Shown: one piece after another, positions 45,584 through 54,899 of the stretch | Layout: each line of letters opens with the position of its first letter | How positions within the stretch are numbered: the first letter of the stretch is position 1 | Source of the DNA: Aphelocoma coerulescens | Taxonomy: Eukaryota > Chordata > Aves > Passeriformes > Corvidae | DNA: 64,000 nt | Direction: 5' to 3' | NCBI RefSeq assembly: GCF_041296385.1 | Contig: NW_027184084.1 | Location: forward strand, 2,108,001 to 2,172,000 | Translations under genes and position numbers: made by a program | Notes under the pieces: generated by a model | The model's input: only the letters and a program-made list of their open reading frames with translations | Databases searched by the model: none | What the model was told of the DNA's origin: nothing

Positions 45584-47039
45584 ACACTGTATCAGGTATA
45601 CAAAGTCTAACATTAAATTTGATATGTAAGATTACAGGGAAGAGAGAATAGTAACAGAAGACAAGTACAGATGTTTTTCTTTCAGTTGGCTGAAACAACT
45701 GTGACTATTTTGCTCAGAGTGATGCCTTTTTCCTGGTCCTAAAATTATGAGCCACAGTTAGGTGATAAAAATGCAGTTACCTTTACAAGGATCCTTATGG
45801 TGCACAACATGCTGAAATACATGCTGAAAATGCACCAAAGATCAACATTGTAACATAAAGTGGACACAATTTTATATGTTTAGCAAATTAGCATAACTGA
45901 CAAGAATCCCCAATTAGAGACATAGGTGATGTGAAAAACGAGGTTCACTCTCCTGTGAGAATTTAAAGGGTTTAATATAAAGACAATAAGAGACACATAA
46001 AATAAAGCAAAGAGGTAACGGCCGGGTGCCTTGGCGCTCTTCCACCCTATTGATAATAGCCAGCCTTTTGATAACAACAGGCTATTCTTTACATATTATT
46101 TACTGCAGTGATAGAAAAATTTCTCACTTCTTAAATGCCTTCCCAATCTTTGAGATTGGAGCCATATCAGTTTTACTGGGGAAAACTCATCCCTACTGCT
46201 AGGTAAAAGAAAGCAAGCAACAGAAGCTTGAGGAAAGGAGGAAGATAGAGAGCTATTCATGGTTGTAATGTTTGTCTTCAAAGTAGCTGTTGTATATGAT
46301 GAAACCCTGCTTTCCAGGAAATGGCTAAACATCTGCCTGCCAATGGGAAGTAGTGAATGAATTCCTTATTCCATTTTATGGCAACAAAAGTGGTGTCTAC
46401 TCATCACAACCACTGGACTGAGGCTGAAACCCAGACAGAGAGGCCACAGCCTCCTCGGGTAGAGGCCTAAACCCAAACAGAACTCATGAAGGCTGAGAGA
46501 TTCTCAAGCCTTCAGCTGCAGGGAACTCCAGAATCTGGAATTTCCCCTGGAGTCTGAAGGCAGAGGTAGGTGCCATGGGTGCAAGTGTCCCCAGATAAAC
46601 AAGCTTTTCAAGGAGGTTGCCACATTGCATGAAGAGTTCACCAGGCAGGGTATTATCCAGAAATATGAGTGGGATATGGATGCCTGGTATTATTCTCTCA
46701 CACAGGCAAGGTGACAGTCCTGCCATAAGTCCTTGGAAGCTGAAGGTAAGTTAGCATAGAGACCCAGAGAATCTGACTTTAGTCATAAAGTGGGTTTTGG
46801 TGGTGCATCCTTCCCTGCCCCGGACACACTATGATCTGAGAAATGCTCATTAGGCCTTGGCCTTGACAAACTGCCCTTGGACTAAGCCCCTCTTGAGCTT
46901 ATCAGAAACACTGTCTGCTCCCAGGAACTAGTGCTATCTAATGAGCACCTGTTTTTTAACAAACAGCCTTAGAAACTTATTTTTCTTGCCAGAATAACAA
47001 CCCAAGTGGAATAATAATTTTGATACTGAACCTTGAAAG
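45584..47039. other. Unassigned sequence with LTR-like remnants
   Basis: 45850-46080 (TGTAACATAAAGTGG..., with TATTAAACCCTTTAAATTC on the minus strand) looks like an LTR fragment. 46300-46400 resembles the ERVL-type LTR phrase CCCTGCTTCCTGGGAAGTGGCTGGACAT seen at 26459. 46410-47039 holds no feature I recognise. It ends in agttac, the duplication of ERV-C (47040-47045). Confidence 0.45.
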
Positions 47040-47045
47040 AGTTAC

Positions 47046-47421
47046 TGTAGATACAAAAATGCTGCTAGCGAGGATTTTCTTGTTATTTTCTAAGTCCGTG
47101 AGAGACTTTTCTCTCTCACAGAAGAGGTAGCAGGGAATGTAAACAACCCAGACACCTGCAACCTTGAAAAGTCTTGTTTATGGTATAGTAGAAAAATATT
47201 TTGACAATGGATGTTTTAGGATTTTAGCCAATCACCCCCAAGGGGTGGCTGGCCCTTTGTCCAATTAGGCTATGAAGAAAAAAGTCTATAAAAGAGTTTG
47301 TAAAATAATTAAATAAATCAATCTTGCTGCACAACTCCTGCCTGCTGGATCTTCTCCTCCTCCTCCTCCCTATGGCTGCGGGACACGGTGCTATACCGTA
47401 GGAACCAGGCCTGCGGTAATA
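47046..47421 (+). mobile_element. ERV-C 5' LTR (376 bp)
   Basis: TGTAGATACAAAAATGC...GCCTGCGGTAATA. TATA box CTATAAAAG at 47286-47294 and AATAAA at 47312-47317, only about 20 bp apart, so the R region begins after the poly-A signal. The terminus is TA instead of CA, as in the 3' LTR and the solo copy at 38748-39123. Confidence 0.95.
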
Positions 47422-47423
47422 TT

Positions 47424-47442
47424 TGGTGCTGCCCGACGTGAT
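47424..47442 (+). other. ERV-C primer-binding site (tryptophan-tRNA-like)
   Basis: TGGTGCTGCCCGACGTGAT, two bases after the LTR. Alpharetroviruses use TGGTGACCCCGACGTGAT (tryptophan tRNA); this site keeps both ends and differs in the middle. Confidence 0.75.
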
Positions 47443-47548
47443 CTGCACTCTCTGACGTGTCCTGCTGCTGCGAGCCAAGCCGAATCCCTCTAGAGGTACG
47501 CTGTTCTCCTTTGCCCCCCGGGACCGGGAGGTCCGACAGAACTGAGAA

Positions 47549-47940
47549 ATGGCAAACAGCGGCTCACAAACCGACGCTGTGGTACTGGTCTGGAAAGGTG
47601 TGTTTAGCATATTGCGCACCTCCATTCCTGAAAACTCAGTTCGGGAATTATTAGACTGGGCTACTTTAAAAGGGATTTCCATGGACAGAGATAGTGCCCT
47701 GGACTTTGCCTTATGGCAGGAACTCGGATGCGCTGTCCGACAGGAGCTCCCGACTGGGGACTCAGCAGCGTTAGAATTATACAAAACCTGGCGTTCATTA
47801 TTTATCCTGCTGACAGACCTTGACTGTGATAGCAGGGCTGGCTCGCCTATCTCGGTGATGAGTGACGGAGGAATGTCCGAGGGGGGCCCCGTTGACTGGG
47901 TTTCCGGGGAAAATGATAATGGATTCAGAAACCCCCCCCG
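47549..47940 (+). CDS. ERV-C gag, matrix part
   Basis: The ATG at 47549 opens MANSGSQTDAVVLVWKGVFS, a helical matrix-like domain of about 90 residues (LRTSIPENSVRELLDWATLK). Position 2 is Ala, so no N-myristoyl glycine, as in alpharetroviral matrix. After about 128 codons the frame meets a run of eight C (47932-47939); the proline-rich and capsid reading lies in the -1 frame from there. Left in its own frame it ends at 48116-48118 after a basic, shadow-like tail. Either a one-base indel or slippage joins the two parts. Confidence 0.75.
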
Positions 47941-50271
47941 GCTCCACAGGCAGAGCCTGCGCCGGCTCACCCTGCACAATCGCAGGACTCCACAGCCTCC
48001 AGGAACCCCGCGCTGCCAGAGGCGGGGGGGTCAAGGCAGCAGGAGGGCGCACAGCCTGCCTTGCCGTTCGGCTGGGCAGCGGCCACGGCTTATCCAGTGC
48101 CTCAGATCAGCGGCTTAGCCACTTGGATGCCCAGAGAGGCTCCTAGCTCGGTTCCGTATGGACCTGGATCTAACTTCTTAGCCGGCGTAGCGCCGGGCGT
48201 GCCTGCCCCGGGACTCCCTGGGTGTGGTCCGCTGCCCTCCCTGGCGCTGGACTGTTCTGCACAGTCGCAGAACCGAGCCATTGACCTTTTAATGCAGCAT
48301 TTGCCTTTCTCTGATGGAGCTGCCAAACTTATCCCGAAGGATGGAGGAACTCCTCACCCTGCTAGATCGGCGAATGCCCGAACCAGCGCCGCCCGCGCCC
48401 CCCCCCCCCCCCCGCCATCTGCGGGAGACGCGGCTCCGAGCCGAGAAACGGCGCGGCCGGCGGCGAACCCGGAAGCGGCGCAGCCGCGGCAAAACCCGGC
48501 CGCGGCTGCGGAGCAGCGGGCAGGGGCAGCGGCACCCAGAGCGACCCCCGAGAACGGGCCGGCGGCGGCAGCGCCGAGCACGGCTGGGGAGCGCGAAACA
48601 GCAGCGGAAGCGGCGACCGCGCCGAACGCAGCTGCTGTGCCAGAGGCGGCGGCGCCGAGAGCAGCCGTAGCCTCAGAGACGCCGACAGCGGTTCCAGTAC
48701 CAGTTCGGTCGGGGCTGGCCGAGACGGCCTCCCGTATAGAAACTGGTGCAAAAACTGCCGCGCAGCCAGCTGCAGTCTGTCCTGTCTGTTCTGCCTCTAG
48801 CGAACTTAGCCAAAGTGCCCCTCCACATACATTTCTGTTCACTCCCAGCACCCCAAAGTTGCCTTTGCCTGATGATTCCTCATCAGGCAGTGAGGCAGAT
48901 GAGGTGCTGGCCCCAGGTCGTCAGGCGGCTGTAGCCGCGCGGCGAAGGAAAAGGTTGCGCCGGTCTCGCCCCTGGACCTTTCAGGACTGCACAGTAACAG
49001 TGCGTCCGACGCATTATAATCGCTTCTTAGAGTCCCTTAAGATGCGAGCATTGGAGGAGGGTGACTGGAGGTCATTAGAAATCCTTGGAATGCCAAATAG
49101 ATCTGAGGATTCTGGGGGTAACCGGGGAGCTGTTACACTCCATCCACAGGCGGTGCCAGAAGTTCAGGATGGTAGTGCTTCCCCTAAAGGGGAGATCCAA
49201 GCTTTCCCAGTGTATAAGGCTCTCCCAGATTCAGGGGAGCATGACAAGCATGAGGTAATTGCCTGGAAAGTTGCCCAGGACCTCCAATCCAAGGTGGCAC
49301 AATATGGACTAGGTTCTGCTGAGGTTATGCAGATAATAAGGGTGATAAATACAGATTTGCTTTCTCCATTTGATATCGGACACTTAGGTCAAATTCTATT
49401 TCAACCTGTACAATTTCTAGTTTTTGAGAAAACCTGGAGAAAGCTGGCCGGCAAGACTGCATTAGCAAATATGCAGCTCCCTGCTGCTGATCCTAGACAC
49501 ACAGCAGGAGTGGATGCTTTGATGGGGACTGGTCCCTTCTCTGATCCCAGTCTACAGGGTAACTTGCCCTCTAGCATCCTGCAGCAAGCTCAACAGGTCG
49601 GCATGGCTGCCCTGTTGAAAACCATAGAGTTGTCTGCGCCCAGAAAGCGATATACTGAAATAGTTCAAGGCAAATCAGAGTCATTCCTCTCCTTTGTAGA
49701 GAAAGTCGCTGCTTCTCTCGAGAAGCAGGTTGAGGATGACAGGTTAAGACAGATGTTGTTAAGGCAGTTAGTGAGAGATAACGCAAACGAGGAGTGCAGA
49801 AAAATCATAGATGCCTTACCAGGGGATCCTGAGGTAACAGACATGGCCGAGGCCTGTGCTAAGGTGGGATCTGGGAACCAGAAAAGGTCTGCCTTGGCTG
49901 CTTTCCTGCAGCCTGTTCACGCATCTTCTGGTCGTGAACCAAGGCCACCAAAACAGGTGAAGAAACGGAAGCGGCCTAAGCCGAGCCAAAAAGAGAACAC
50001 ACCGATCCCCCAGTGCAAGAGGTGTGGCAGGCCAGGCCATTGTACGGGCTACTGTAGATCCCGGACTCATGCCGATGGTCGGCCTTTGTCGGGAAACTTC
50101 CGCCGGGGTGCAAGGAGGGGGAATTGCTCTCCGATGCAGTCGCTCCCCCAGAGAGTGGCACAGGTACAGGCACAGGCCTACCCAGCCACCCTAGAGACGG
50201 CACCCAGGGATCAGACGGTCCCCACGGATCAGACGGGTTTGACATCCACACCGCAGCCGCAGTCGTCTTAG
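47920..50271 (+). CDS. ERV-C gag, linker, capsid and nucleocapsid
   Basis: This frame is open without a stop from 47920 to TAG at 50269-50271. It has a Pro/Ala-rich linker (48170-48760, strongly GC-rich), then capsid (about 49195-49860; AFPVYKALPDSG, PFDIGHLGQILFQPVQFLVF) with the major homology region EIVQGKSESFLSFVEKVAAS. One CCHC zinc knuckle (CKRCGRPGHCTGYC, near 50014-50055) and a basic tail follow. There is no ATG at the head of this frame; it needs the matrix start at 47549. Such an intact gag beside a deleted RT is typical of a non-autonomous element mobilised by a partner's enzymes. Confidence 0.88.
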   Translation, partial: WIQKPPPAPQAEPAPAHPAQSQDSTASRNPALPEAGGSRQQEGAQPALPFGWAAATAYPVPQISGLATWMPREAPSSVPYGPGSNFLAGVAPGVPAPGLPGCGPLPSLALDCSAQSQNRAIDLLMQHLPFSDGAAKLIPKDGGTPHPARSANARTSAARAPPPPPPSAGDAAPSRETARPAANPEAAQPRQNPAAAAEQRAGAAAPRATPENGPAAAAPSTAGERETAAEAATAPNAAAVPEAAAPRAAVASETPTAVPVPVRSGLAETASRIETGAKTAAQPAAVCPVCSASSELSQSAPPHTFLFTPSTPKLPLPDDSSSGSEADEVLAPGRQAAVAARRRKRLRRSRPWTFQDCTVTVRPTHYNRFLESLKMRALEEGDWRSLEILGMPNRSEDSGGNRGAVTLHPQAVPEVQDGSASPKGEIQAFPVYKALPDSGEHDKHEVIAWKVAQDLQSKVAQYGLGSAEVMQIIRVINTDLLSPFDIGHLGQILFQPVQFLVFEKTWRKLAGKTALANMQLPAADPRHTAGVDALMGTGPFSDPSLQGNLPSSILQQAQQVGMAALLKTIELSAPRKRYTEIVQGKSESFLSFVEKVAASLEKQVEDDRLRQMLLRQLVRDNANEECRKIIDALPGDPEVTDMAEACAKVGSGNQKRSALAAFLQPVHASSGREPRPPKQVKKRKRPKPSQKENTPIPQCKRCGRPGHCTGYCRSRTHADGRPLSGNFRRGARRGNCSPMQSLPQRVAQVQAQAYPATLETAPRDQTVPTDQTGLTSTPQPQSS
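50235..50241 (+). promoter_or_regulatory. Candidate -1 ribosomal frameshift site, gag to pro
   Basis: GGGTTTG fits X XXY YYZ with gag codons GGT TTG in the zero frame. It lies 28 bases before the gag stop. A -1 slip here enters the dUTPase-like/protease frame (FDIHTAAAVVLDSSGIYKVP). A downstream stem or pseudoknot was not folded. Confidence 0.5.
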
Positions 50272-50657
50272 ACTCTAGTGGTATTTATAAGGTTCCCTTG
50301 GATGCATATGGACCCTTAGCCCAGGGATCCAGTGCGATGCTGGTTGGAAAACCTGATGTTGCCCATCAAGGAATCTTAGTGCACTCAGGAGTTATTGATT
50401 CTGACTCTAAAGGCCAGATTTGCGTTATGGTCTCCACGCAAAAACCCCCTGTAACTATTCCTGAAAAGACCTGCCTTGCTAAATTAGTGCCTTTTAAGTC
50501 TTGTGTCCCCAGGGTAGAACAAATTCAGGAAGATAACAGCAGTGGATCTACGGGACTTCCACAGGCCTTCTGGACTGCAGACATCTCTGACCAAAGGCCA
50601 CCGAAGACATGTACCCTGGTCCTGCCAAGCGCCCATCCACCCCGGATTCAGCTTTGA
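50242..50657 (+). CDS. ERV-C pro, dUTPase-like domain
   Basis: In the -1 frame relative to gag: LDSSGIYKVPLDAYGPLAQG, then GILVHSGVIDSDSKGQICVM and TIPEKTCLAKLVPF. The GVIDSDxKG block and the final IPEKTxLAKLVPF strand match dUTPase motif 3 and the closing strand of betaretroviral dUTPases. The Tyr of the usual GVIDxDYxG is Ser, and other motifs are faint, so catalysis is doubtful. TGA at 50655-50657 ends it just before the protease, in the same frame. Confidence 0.65.
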
Positions 50658-50990
50658 GGTTTGATTGATACGGGTGCTGATGTAACTATCATCTCCTTCT
50701 CTGCGTGGCCTCCCTCATGGCCTTTAGCCCCGCTGGGATCGGCCATCGCAGGATTAGGAGGAACCACACAGAGCTATTTAAGCGAACGTCCTGTGGTGGT
50801 GAAGGACTCAGAGGGGCACACAGCTACGATTAGGCCTTATGTTGCTACCACTTCCCATAATCTTTGGGGACGGGATGTGCTTGCAGCTTGGGGCGTACGG
50901 ATTGGGACAAATTTTTAGCAGGGGTCACTGTGTGTAAAGGCGCACAGTATCCTACACTGCCTTTGAGGTGGTTCATTAACACACCAATCC
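50658..50990 (+). pseudogene. ERV-C protease
   Basis: Same frame as the dUTPase-like part after one TGA: LIDTGADVTIISFSAWPPSW, with DTGA intact, then GLGGTTQSYLSERPV and HNLWGRDVLAAWGVRI. It stops at TAG 50916-50918, beside a run of five T where a one-base change shifts the frame. The following FINTP-type reading to about 50985 is the last of pro before the deletion junction. Confidence 0.85.
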
Positions 50991-52034
50991 GAGTCAGACT
51001 CTGCTCAGTTAGTTGAACTAAGGGCTGTTACCATGGCTTTTCAGCGATTCTCACAGGAACCTTTGAATTTGGTTACTGACTCTGCTTATGTAGCAGATAT
51101 CACCCAACGCTTAGATTGTTCCCTTCTGAAGGAGGTGAACAATGCCGCTCTGTTTTCGCTGTTGCAAACCTTGTGGTCTGCAATTCAGGCTCGAGTGCAT
51201 CCATATTACATTCTGCACATTCGAAGCCACACCAATTTACCAGGGTTTCTAACGGAAGGCAATGCCAGGGCTGACATGCTGGCCAACCCTGCATGGGTAG
51301 GGCCTCAGCCTGACAAAATTGCGCAAGCCAAGGCATCGCACGGTTTCTTCCATCAAAGTGCACATACCCTGCAGAAGCAGTTTCATTTAACGCCAACCGA
51401 GGCGCGCGACATTGTCAGCGCTTGTGCTGACTGTCATGGACTCGCTGCGCCTTTGCCAGAGGGCGTAAACCCCAGAGGGATAAAAGCCTTGCAGATTTGG
51501 CAAACGGATGTAACTCACGTCCCAGAATTTGGTCGGCTGAAATATGTGCACGTGTCTATTGACACTTTCTCCTCGGCTATGTGGGCTACTGCTCACACTG
51601 GAGAGAAGGGCCGTGATGTCATTGCCCATTGGAAATTGGCTTTCTCAGTCCTGGGCGTGCCAGCTTCTGTGAAAACCGATAATGGTCCTGCCTATGCCTC
51701 GGAGAAGACGCGGCAGTTTTTACACCTATGGGGTGTAGACCATACCTTTGGTATCCCACATTCTCCTACTGGCCAAGCCATTGTTGAACGTGCTCATGGT
51801 ACCTTGAAGCGTGTTTTGGACAAACAGAAAAGGGGAATGCATGGAGAAACCCCACAGAGCCGACTAGCAAAAGCTTTGTATACAATTAATCACCTTACAG
51901 TACCACAAAATTCAAATAATCCTGTTATTCTGAATCATTTTTTCTCATTGCAGTCTGCAGGCGACAGACAACTGCCCCGGGCAAAAGTCTGGGTGCGGAA
52001 TTTACTCACTAACCAGTGGGAAGGCCCCTCATGA
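50991..52034 (+). CDS. ERV-C RNase H 3' part and integrase
   Basis: The frame opens within RNase H at AQLVELRAVTMAFQRF (Glu), then LVTDSAYVADI (Asp); the first Asp (TDGSG) and all of RT are gone. The integrase zinc domain follows (SHGFFHQSAHTL, CADCHGLAAPL), then the core with [22 protein letters not shown] and SPTGQAIVERAH: all three acidic residues are in place. The frame breaks near 52030 by one or two bases, and the C-terminal domain continues in another frame (ELIVWGRGYACVSTDTGVRW) to about 52278. Confidence 0.9.
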   Translation, partial: ESDSAQLVELRAVTMAFQRFSQEPLNLVTDSAYVADITQRLDCSLLKEVNNAALFSLLQTLWSAIQARVHPYYILHIRSHTNLPGFLTEGNARADMLANPAWVGPQPDKIAQAKASHGFFHQSAHTLQKQFHLTPTEARDIVSACADCHGLAAPLPEGVNPRGIKALQIWQTDVTHVPEFGRLKYVHVSIDTFSSAMWATAHTGEKGRDVIAHWKLAFSVLGVPASVKTDNGPAYASEKTRQFLHLWGVDHTFGIPHSPTGQAIVERAHGTLKRVLDKQKRGMHGETPQSRLAKALYTINHLTVPQNSNNPVILNHFFSLQSAGDRQLPRAKVWVRNLLTNQWEGPS

Positions 52035-52394
52035 GCTTATCGTTTGGGGTCGTGGGTATGCTTGCGTTTCCACAGATACTGGGGTACGGTGGCTACCTTC
52101 AAAATGCGTTCGCCCTGACCTACAGCACCAGAGGCAGAACAGGCAACCTCTGAATGATGACCAGAACGCCAATCATCCAAATGGCGACCAGAATGTAGAG
52201 CATCAGCCTAATGACTCTTCTGATGATGACCAGGATGTCAGCCATCAGGCAGATGGTCCTTCTACAAGCAGAGACTGAGCTTTAAATTTCTTGTTATGGA
52301 GTCAGATAGTTAAAGCCTTAAGGACATATTTAGAATTAATAACTGATGTAGATTTCTATTTGGCATTAATAGTAGAGTTGTTATCTTATAAAAC

Positions 52395-52405
52395 AAAAAG
52401 GGGGA
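52395..52405 (+). other. ERV-C polypurine tract
   Basis: AAAAAGGGGGA just before the 3' LTR (two bases from TGTAG). From the end of pol near 52278 to here there is only 115 bp, so no env is possible. Confidence 0.85.
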
Positions 52406-52407
52406 AT

Positions 52408-52783
52408 TGTAGATACAAAAATGCTGCTAGCGAGGATTTTCTTGTTATTTTCTAAGTCCGTGAGAGACTTTTCTCTCTCACAGAAGAGGTAGCAGGGAAT
52501 GTAAACAACCCAGACACCTGCAACCTTGAAAAGTCTTGTTTATGGTATAGTAGAAAAATATTTTGACAATGGATGTTTTAGGATTTTAGCCAATCACCCC
52601 CAAGGGGTGGCTGGCCCTTTGTCCAATTAGGCTATGAAGAAAAAAGTCTATAAAAGAGTTTGTAAAATAATTAAATAAATCAATCTTGCTGCACAACTCC
52701 TGCCTGCTGGATCTTCTCCTCCTCCTCCTCCCTATGGCTGCGGGACACGGTGCTATACCGTAGGAACCAGGCCTGCGGTAATA
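52408..52783 (+). mobile_element. ERV-C 3' LTR (376 bp)
   Basis: Identical by eye to the 5' LTR along all 376 bp, followed by agttac (52784-52789). Identity of both LTRs indicates a recent insertion or recent conversion. Confidence 0.95.
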
Positions 52784-52789
52784 AGTTAC

Positions 52790-53400
52790 CAACTCAAACT
52801 GTGGCCAGGATGGAAAATTACTATGACTAAAGCCTATAAACAGCAGTCCAAAGTTAAACCCTTTTGAGCTCTCAATTCCCAGAAGATAAGGGGCTAATGT
52901 GTATGTCTCAAACAACACCGATAACCAGATGGCTGTGGAGCCAACCAAGAACTGTTGGTAATAACAGATAAGAATTGTTGGTAATAACCAAGGACTATTG
53001 GTATTAACACACTGTGAAAAAGAACAAGTTTTGTCTGGAGAAGGGAAGCCACCAGAGATAGGGCAGCACATTTCCATGAGAAAGAACCACAGCATAGTAC
53101 AGCAAAAGCATAGGAATGAGTGGCAGGAAGTGGACATAGACTATAAGGTGGGATCGGAACCACCAAAGACCCCTGAACCCCTCCAACCCATTTCCAGAAA
53201 GGCCGGAAAGAATGGACTGCACATGAGAACTAATTTGCCTAGAAAGCAGCAAACCTGTCTTTGGGGTAGAGAAACTTGTCCATAGAAATGTATCCCCTCC
53301 AAGCCTGGGTGGTGCCCCCAGATCTCTGGACATCTCATTGGCCGGACTGACACAGCTGGATCAATGCTTATCAGCTGGATCAACACTGAAACCAGGACTG
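52790..53400. other. Unassigned sequence
   Basis: No family was recognised. It contains three imperfect GAACTGTTGGTAATAAC-type repeats at 52945-53008. It is continuous with 46410-47039 across the ERV-C insertion. Confidence 0.5.
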
Positions 53401-54232
53401 GTGATCTCTTTTTCTCTGTCTTTTTCTCTCTTTTCTCCTCTCTTTCTTTCTTTAATCCTCTTTTTTTCCTATCTTTTTTCTTCTTTCTTTTCCTTTTTCT
53501 CTCTCTTTCTTTAATTCATCTCTCCCTTTTTAATTTCTCTTTTCCCTTCACCCTATGCCTTTATCCAAAACCTACTGCCATGTGCTTATATATGTCAGGA
53601 ACTAACATACTGTCTTGGGGTGACTTGATGTTGTATTCCCTATCGCTGCACTATGCCCAGAAATTAGTATATATGCCTTTCTATGCTTTTAAATTGAGCC
53701 TGAACGGAGAGAGAAGGAAAAAAAATCCCCAAAAACTTCAAGGACACAGACAGAGATAACACACTCTCGTTCTCAGCATTTTTTTTCTTTCTTTCTGCTG
53801 TGGGAGAGGAGCGGAGAAGCATCCTGCTTGCTTGTTCAGCCAGCTTTCAGTTTTTTTCTCTTCCGGAGAGTTGAACTTTGTTTTTCCTGGAATTTCAGAT
53901 TTTTCCCTTTCTCTGCTGGATTGTTTTCAACATCAGAACACATCGAGACTGTTCTCCACCGAGGACCCTGGCCCCTGGAGGAGGGGGGCCCATCCCGTCC
54001 CAGATTGAAGGAGGAGGAGACTAGAGGGAGGACTAACATTTTCCCAGGTTTTTTCTCCACAGTGAGAGATTATATTATTTAGCATAATTATCCTTTTCCT
54101 GTGTATTCGTTTTTTATCTCTTTCACTTTCCTTCGAGGAAAAGGTTTTTTTCCTGATTCTGGTGGGAGAGGGGTGGTTTGTAACCTGCCTTCTCTCAGAG
54201 GATATATTTCTAAATTTGGCGAAACCGGCACG
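53401..54232. mobile_element. Probable ERVL-type LTR with a TC-rich stretch
   Basis: 53401-53545 is a (TTTCTC)n-like pyrimidine run. 53762-54232 has the phrase GCTGGATTGTTTTCAACATCAGAACACATCGAGACTG...TTTGGCGAAACCGGCACG, which I recognise as a common passerine-type ERVL LTR end. The left end and orientation are not resolved. Confidence 0.55.
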
Positions 54233-54400
54233 AATACCAATTTCCATGCCAAGTTTATATTTTACTAATAAAACTCTCTGATTGTTTGCGGAGCCTCTGA
54301 CTTCTATCATTCCTTTTGACCAATGAGCGTTTACAAATCTTAGGAGCTTCCTTCCCCTTAAGGGTGGGTGATCACAGTTAGCAACCAACCCCAAGCCAGT
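54233..54400. mobile_element. Short LTR-like tail
   Basis: Contains ACTAATAAAACTCTC (poly-A type) near 54265 and GCGTTTACA near 54338. Not assigned to a family. Confidence 0.35.
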
Positions 54401-54771
54401 TGTCGCAGTTGAGACAGATGCGACACTCACAAATCAGGCACACCAACTCCGTTCAGAAGGCAAAAAGCATCTTTAATTCTACAAAGCCTTATTTATACAG
54501 TTTCTTGGCACTCATGCTGTGTCCCCCTTGGCTTCTACATTAACACCCTACAAAACTACTGGTTACTTGCAACTAACACCCATCTAAAACAATATAAAGC
54601 AAATATCAGCCTCCCTAGACCAGCTGTGCTTTCTACAGCTGTTGTTTATGGTTTCTTGCTTCTGTTGATGCTATAATTCTCATGGGTACAAACCAAATTC
54701 TCAAGGGTACAAAGTGATTGCGTCCAAGTTGAGCTCTGTGAAACTTTCAGAGCAGCTTGTCAGTTTCCACA
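54401..54771 (-). mobile_element. 3' LTR (371 bp) of a minus-strand env-bearing ERV
   Basis: On the minus strand it starts TGTGGAAACTGACAAGC right after a purine tract AAAAAGGGGGAAC (54784-54772) and ends TGTCTCAACTGCGACA. TATA-like CTGTATAAATAAGG lies near 54502-54489. Env-like sequence lies upstream of it on the same strand. No 5' partner is seen in the window. Confidence 0.7.
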
Positions 54772-54899
54772 GTTCCCCCTTTTTGTTTTCAACTGGAAAT
54801 CCCATTTTAACAATTCTGATAAAGCAAGCAAGGCGGCACTAGTCTGCTTAGCGAGCTACTCCTGGGATTAAAGAGAAGCTAAAACACGTTTTTCTAATC

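Larger units (their letters stand above)
47046..52783 (+). mobile_element. ERV-C provirus, alpharetrovirus-like, RT-deleted
   Basis: Complete insertion of 5,738 bp. Two 376-bp LTRs appear identical by eye. A perfect 6-bp duplication agttac flanks it (47040-47045 and 52784-52789). Order: LTR, primer site, gag, dUTPase-like/protease, RNase H 3' part, integrase, purine tract, LTR. RT and the first part of RNase H are missing, and there is no env. The 6-bp duplication, tryptophan-tRNA-like primer site and gag style recall alpharetroviruses; the integrase groups with class II ERVs in general. Confidence 0.93.

Noticed and set aside
48289..48851. Long minus-strand frames (67-165 codons) rich in Ala, Gly and Arg
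   Set aside because: They mirror the GC-rich gag linker on the plus strand, which is supported by the flanking capsid frame.
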